DNA of 64,000 nt, from contig DGYI01000070.1 of the NCBI GenBank assembly GCA_002396645.1, forward strand, positions 31,708-95,707, in the 5' to 3' direction. Below, piece after piece: positions 62,386-64,000 of this stretch. Every line of letters begins with the position of its first letter. The stretch's first letter is position 1. The notes below the pieces were generated by a model, which was not told where the DNA came from, searched no databases, and saw nothing but the letters and a program-made list of their open reading frames with translations. The position numbers and the translations under genes are program-made. Source of the DNA: Firmicutes bacterium UBA5010. GTDB taxonomy: Bacteria; Bacillota; Clostridia; Tissierellales; Sedimentibacteraceae.

Positions 62386-63225
62386 TTAAAATCCGCTGCC
62401 AAGAACTTCATGAACAGTTCTTACCAGCATGAAAACTTCCGGATCAATTTCTTTTAGCTTCTTTTTTAAAGCAAAGTATTCGTTTTTAGCCAGAACTGTT
62501 ACTACTATATCTTTTGATGCATGAGTATATCCGCCCTCGGCTTTATATATGGTTACACCTCTGTCTAATTTTGTGAATATATAATTTTTAACCTCTGTAG
62601 GCTTTTGAGAGATTATAACAACCTCTCTTTTTATATTTAAACCGTCAATAAAATAATTTATAACAACTCCGTTTAAAAACCATCCTAAGGCTCCGAGCAC
62701 ACCTGTACTGAAACCAAAGGTCAAAATTGACGATCCGACCACGACTATATCGGCTGCCAAAAGTCCTGTTCCGATATCCAGATTAAGATATTTGTTAAAT
62801 ATTTTTGCCAATATATCTGTTCCGCCTGTTGAGGCATTTTGGTTAAATACAATTGCCAATCCTATAGCTGTAATTATAACACCGCATATCAGGTTAACAA
62901 GAATTTCTTCGGTGACAGGAGCGTTTAAAGGAAAAAGATTTTCAAGTATTTTCAAGTAAAAAGAAAACAATAATATGGAGAAAATAGTCTTTCCTCCAAA
63001 TTCCTTTCCTATAAAAATAAAACCTATAATTAATAAAATTATATTAATAATCAAAGATACAAGGGAAATAGGGAGCTTTATATAATGTGTCAGCACTATA
63101 GAGAATCCGGACACCCCGCCGGCTGCCAGATTTTCCGGAACCATAAAAAAGTATATACCTATAACTACTATAAGAGTGCCTAAAGCTGTGAATAAATATT
63201 CCTTTATAATTTTTTTGTTTTTCAT
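62386..63225 (-). CDS. YitT family membrane protein
   Basis: 279 residues: about five to six helices (YitT_membrane; FFMVPENLAAGGVSGFSIVLTH in parts, NQNASTGGTDILAKIFNKYL) and a C-terminal cytosolic DUF2179 domain (ITKLDRGVTIYKAEGGYT in part). Function of the family is unsettled. No strong ribosome site apart from GAGGGTG before the ATG. Confidence 0.92.
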   Translation of the reverse strand: MKNKKIIKEYLFTALGTLIVVIGIYFFMVPENLAAGGVSGFSIVLTHYIKLPISLVSLIINIILLIIGFIFIGKEFGGKTIFSILLFSFYLKILENLFPLNAPVTEEILVNLICGVIITAIGLAIVFNQNASTGGTDILAKIFNKYLNLDIGTGLLAADIVVVGSSILTFGFSTGVLGALGWFLNGVVINYFIDGLNIKREVVIISQKPTEVKNYIFTKLDRGVTIYKAEGGYTHASKDIVVTVLAKNEYFALKKKLKEIDPEVFMLVRTVHEVLGSGF

Positions 63226-63402
63226 TTAAGTATTTCACCCTCTTTTTCCTATTTTAATCTAATGTAACTATTATAATATCAAATAGGATAAAATCAATAG
63301 AAATATTTATTAATTTTTGCTTTTTAAAATATATTTACTGTTGTTTATTTGAAAATTAAATGTTATTCTATTTATGATATTTGTTTTAAATTGGAGGAGA
63401 TG

Positions 63403-64000
63403 ATGGAAAATAACTTAAACGGCACTGTTCATGAAAAATCAGAACGCCTTATATACTTAGATATGATGCGTATATTTGCGACATTTACAGTAATTGTGCT
63501 GCATGCTTCCGCACAGCATTGGCTTGATGTGCCTACAAACAGCTACGAATGGCAGGTCTTTAATATATATAACAGCTTTGTGAGGTTTAATGTACAGCTT
63601 TTTGTTTTGATAAGCGGAGCATTGTTTTTAGACAGTGCATATAAAACAAGCATTAAAAAGCTATATCAAAAAAATATTTTAAGACTATTGACGGCATATA
63701 TAGCATGGTCATTTATATATGCTATATTGACATATTTTTATTCCGGACTTAATTATAGCGCTTCACAGGCTATAATATATATAATAAAAACAGCTATGAA
63801 CAGTCACTATCATTTATGGTTTGTGCCTATGATTATAGGTGTTTATATGATGGTGCCGATACTAAGACCTATCACAGAGCATAAGGATTCTAAGAAAATC
63901 TGCGAATATTTTTTAATTTTATTTTTAATCTTCGGGATTTTTAAACCAAGTATTTTCGCGTTTAATTTTCCGTATAAGACTCAGTTATCGTATCTTTCTA
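63403..64000 (+). CDS. Acyltransferase 3 family membrane protein (partial, 3' end beyond window)
   Basis: First 199 residues of an integral membrane acyltransferase: LIYLDMMRIFATFTVIVLHA near 17 (family signature with the conserved His of LHA), FNVQLFVLISGALFL, and HYHLWFVPMIIGVYMMVP. Such proteins O-acetylate surface glycans. GGAGG lies five bases before the ATG. Catalytic context and end are outside the window. Confidence 0.9.
   Translation, partial: MENNLNGTVHEKSERLIYLDMMRIFATFTVIVLHASAQHWLDVPTNSYEWQVFNIYNSFVRFNVQLFVLISGALFLDSAYKTSIKKLYQKNILRLLTAYIAWSFIYAILTYFYSGLNYSASQAIIYIIKTAMNSHYHLWFVPMIIGVYMMVPILRPITEHKDSKKICEYFLILFLIFGIFKPSIFAFNFPYKTQLSYLS

Noticed and set aside
1..64000. tRNA, rRNA, insertion sequences, prophage or complete defence systems
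   Set aside because: No cloverleaf or rRNA segment, transposase, integrase or recognised defence genes were seen on either strand.

Overview
The window looks like chromosome from an AT-rich, endospore-forming, anaerobic Firmicute. An amino-acid-fermenting member of the Tissierellia/Clostridia (Sedimentibacter-like) is my best guess. The reasons are low G+C throughout, strong AAGGAGG-type ribosome sites, several TTG/GTG starts, sporulation genes (spoIID, a spoIIQ-type M23 gene, spoIIID, dpaAB, pdaA), FeoAB iron uptake, many peptidases, and a selenocysteine-dependent glycine-reductase-type component B.

Layout. 1-1.6 kb (minus): aldolase/acetaldehyde dehydrogenase pair behind a consensus promoter and a palindromic operator. 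1.8-6.1 kb (plus): maf, an EamA exporter, and an unexplained zinc-ribbon membrane protein/lipoprotein pair. 6.1-8.5 kb: sporulation block spoIID / spoIIQ-like / spoIIID. 8.5-9.7 kb: cytoplasmic-type subtilase. 9.8-16 kb: walR-walK-yycH-yycI-murA. 16.3-17.7 kb: a serine hydrolase of deviant composition. 18-21.8 kb: DtxR-type repressor divergent from feoA-feoB-Cys-rich peptide-DUF2325, with two palindromic operators. 22-23.4 kb: XRE regulator divergent from a diguanylate cyclase. 23.5-28.8 kb: flavodoxin-like protein, amidohydrolase, S9 and M42 peptidases. 28.9-31.5 kb: calcium-type P-ATPase. 31.7-32.9 kb: LytTR regulator with a non-canonical receiver, overlapping a ParB-like gene. 33-37.4 kb (minus): bactofilin, polysaccharide deacetylase, htrA and yycJ (the part of the wal operon missing above). 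37.7-39 kb: CxxH/CxxC peptide, rpsF-ssb-rpsR. 39.2-42 kb: M18 aminopeptidase and an RsgA paralogue behind a long structured leader. 42-49 kb: patatin, interrupted TetR gene, LysR, then a minus-strand operon of component-B precursor, selenoprotein B and a DASS transporter. 49.2-55.8 kb: CmpB-like membrane protein and a complete oppABCDF operon. 56-59.3 kb: dpaAB, trxA/trxB and a DUF1540 peptide. 59.5-62.2 kb: pdaA, then a PII-like protein overlapping a CPA2 antiporter. 62.4-64 kb: YitT and a partial acyltransferase.

How it fits together. Peptides enter through Opp, several aminopeptidases process them, and amino-acid derivatives can be reduced by selenoenzymes supplied with electrons by thioredoxin and an unusual thioredoxin reductase. 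The other main themes are wall homeostasis (WalRK, MurA, deacetylases) and sporulation.

Most unusual items: the selenoprotein B operon linked to a DASS carrier; a TetR gene with an in-frame UGA followed by a SECIS-like hairpin; a dispersed triple-hairpin intergenic repeat in direct copies around pdaA; the uORF-containing leader before the rsgA paralogue; and a LytTR receiver with Glu at the phosphoacceptor position.
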